Part shown: piece by piece, positions 40,573-40,633 of the stretch
Numbering within the stretch: the stretch's first letter is position 1
Layout of the letters: every line of letters starts with the position of its first letter
NCBI GenBank assembly: GCA_902775485.1
Contig: CACYMJ010000017.1
Coordinates: forward strand, 1 to 40,633
DNA from: an uncultured Lachnospiraceae bacterium
GTDB taxonomy: Bacteria; Bacillota; Clostridia; Lachnospirales; Lachnospiraceae
DNA: 40,633 nt
Reading direction: 5' to 3'
Position numbers and translations under genes: made by a program
The notes under the pieces: model-generated
Database searches by the model: none
Seen by the model: the letters and a program-made list of their open reading frames with translations, nothing else
Told to the model about the DNA's origin: nothing

Positions 40573-40633
40573 GATATGGCCGCTTGAATGAGCGCTTGTT
40601 TTTTTGCGCTTTTTAAGCATGCACCTTGAAAAT
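40573..40633 (+). other. Likely rRNA operon leader with antitermination-like sequence
   Basis: The transcript leader contains GCGCTT...GCGC repeats and ends GCACCTTGAAAAT, which resembles the CCTTGAAAA-type sequence seen before 16S and between 16S and 23S genes in Firmicutes, linked with boxA-type antitermination. The 16S gene itself would lie beyond the window. The resemblance is from memory. Confidence 0.45.

Noticed and set aside
1-40633. CRISPR arrays or long tandem repeats
   Set aside because: No regularly spaced repeats of 20 or more bases were seen on reading the window; only short coding repeats in the chvE linker.

Overview
This window looks like chromosomal DNA of a low-to-mid GC Clostridia, most likely family Lachnospiraceae (Butyrivibrio, Pseudobutyrivibrio or a relative). 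The inference rests on gene content: a CD1871A-type CXXC microprotein beside an Fe-S/TlpA protein, YesM/YesN-type sugar signalling, a ChvE/GguAB sugar ABC transporter, a DUF5711-like plus CvpA pair, an FkbH/ACP pair and a split transketolase. Ribosome binding sites are AGGAGG-like. No ribosomal RNA lies inside the window, so genus is not proven.

Layout. (1) 1-1120 is a decayed patch: the tail of an unknown gene, a 3'-truncated IS1182-like transposase, and a tRNA-like acceptor/T-arm pair split by foreign sequence. (2) 1122-9932 is entirely minus strand. Transcribed first is a cobalamin-type methyltransferase (cbiL-like), then a MATE transporter fused to an RsbW-like ATPase domain and a plain MATE, joined by 4-bp overlaps. 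Then come a 48-residue CXXC microprotein, a polyferredoxin-thioredoxin fusion, a family 2 glycosyltransferase and a second MATE-ATPase fusion. (3) 10090-26669 is plus strand and mainly housekeeping: a YgjV-like protein, a DEDDh exonuclease, trmB, FkbH plus acyl carrier protein, phosphofructokinase, dnaX-ybaB-recR, galM, a surface protein, both transketolase halves, a ManA-ROK sugar kinase fusion, a DUF5711-like protein and CvpA. (4) 26828-37395 is a sugar uptake and sensing island: chvE-gguA-gguB, then a YesN-type regulator, a YesM-type kinase, two anchored periplasmic-binding-protein homologues and a GH5 glycosidase without signal peptide. (5) 37400-40420 holds trmL, an NSS transporter and an XRE membrane regulator. 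The window ends in a near-consensus promoter and what looks like an rRNA operon leader.

How they fit together. The sugar island reads as a closed loop: binding proteins outside the cell inform the kinase, the kinase phosphorylates the AraC-type regulator, and the regulator probably controls the ABC transporter next to it. GalM, the ManA-ROK fusion, phosphofructokinase and transketolase are the central metabolism that imported hexoses and pentoses would enter. The minus-strand block combines membrane export, extracytoplasmic thiol redox chemistry and a corrin-type methyltransferase; its joint purpose is not known to me. The two MATE-ATPase fusions and the two-binding-protein sensor cassette are the best candidates for undescribed biology.
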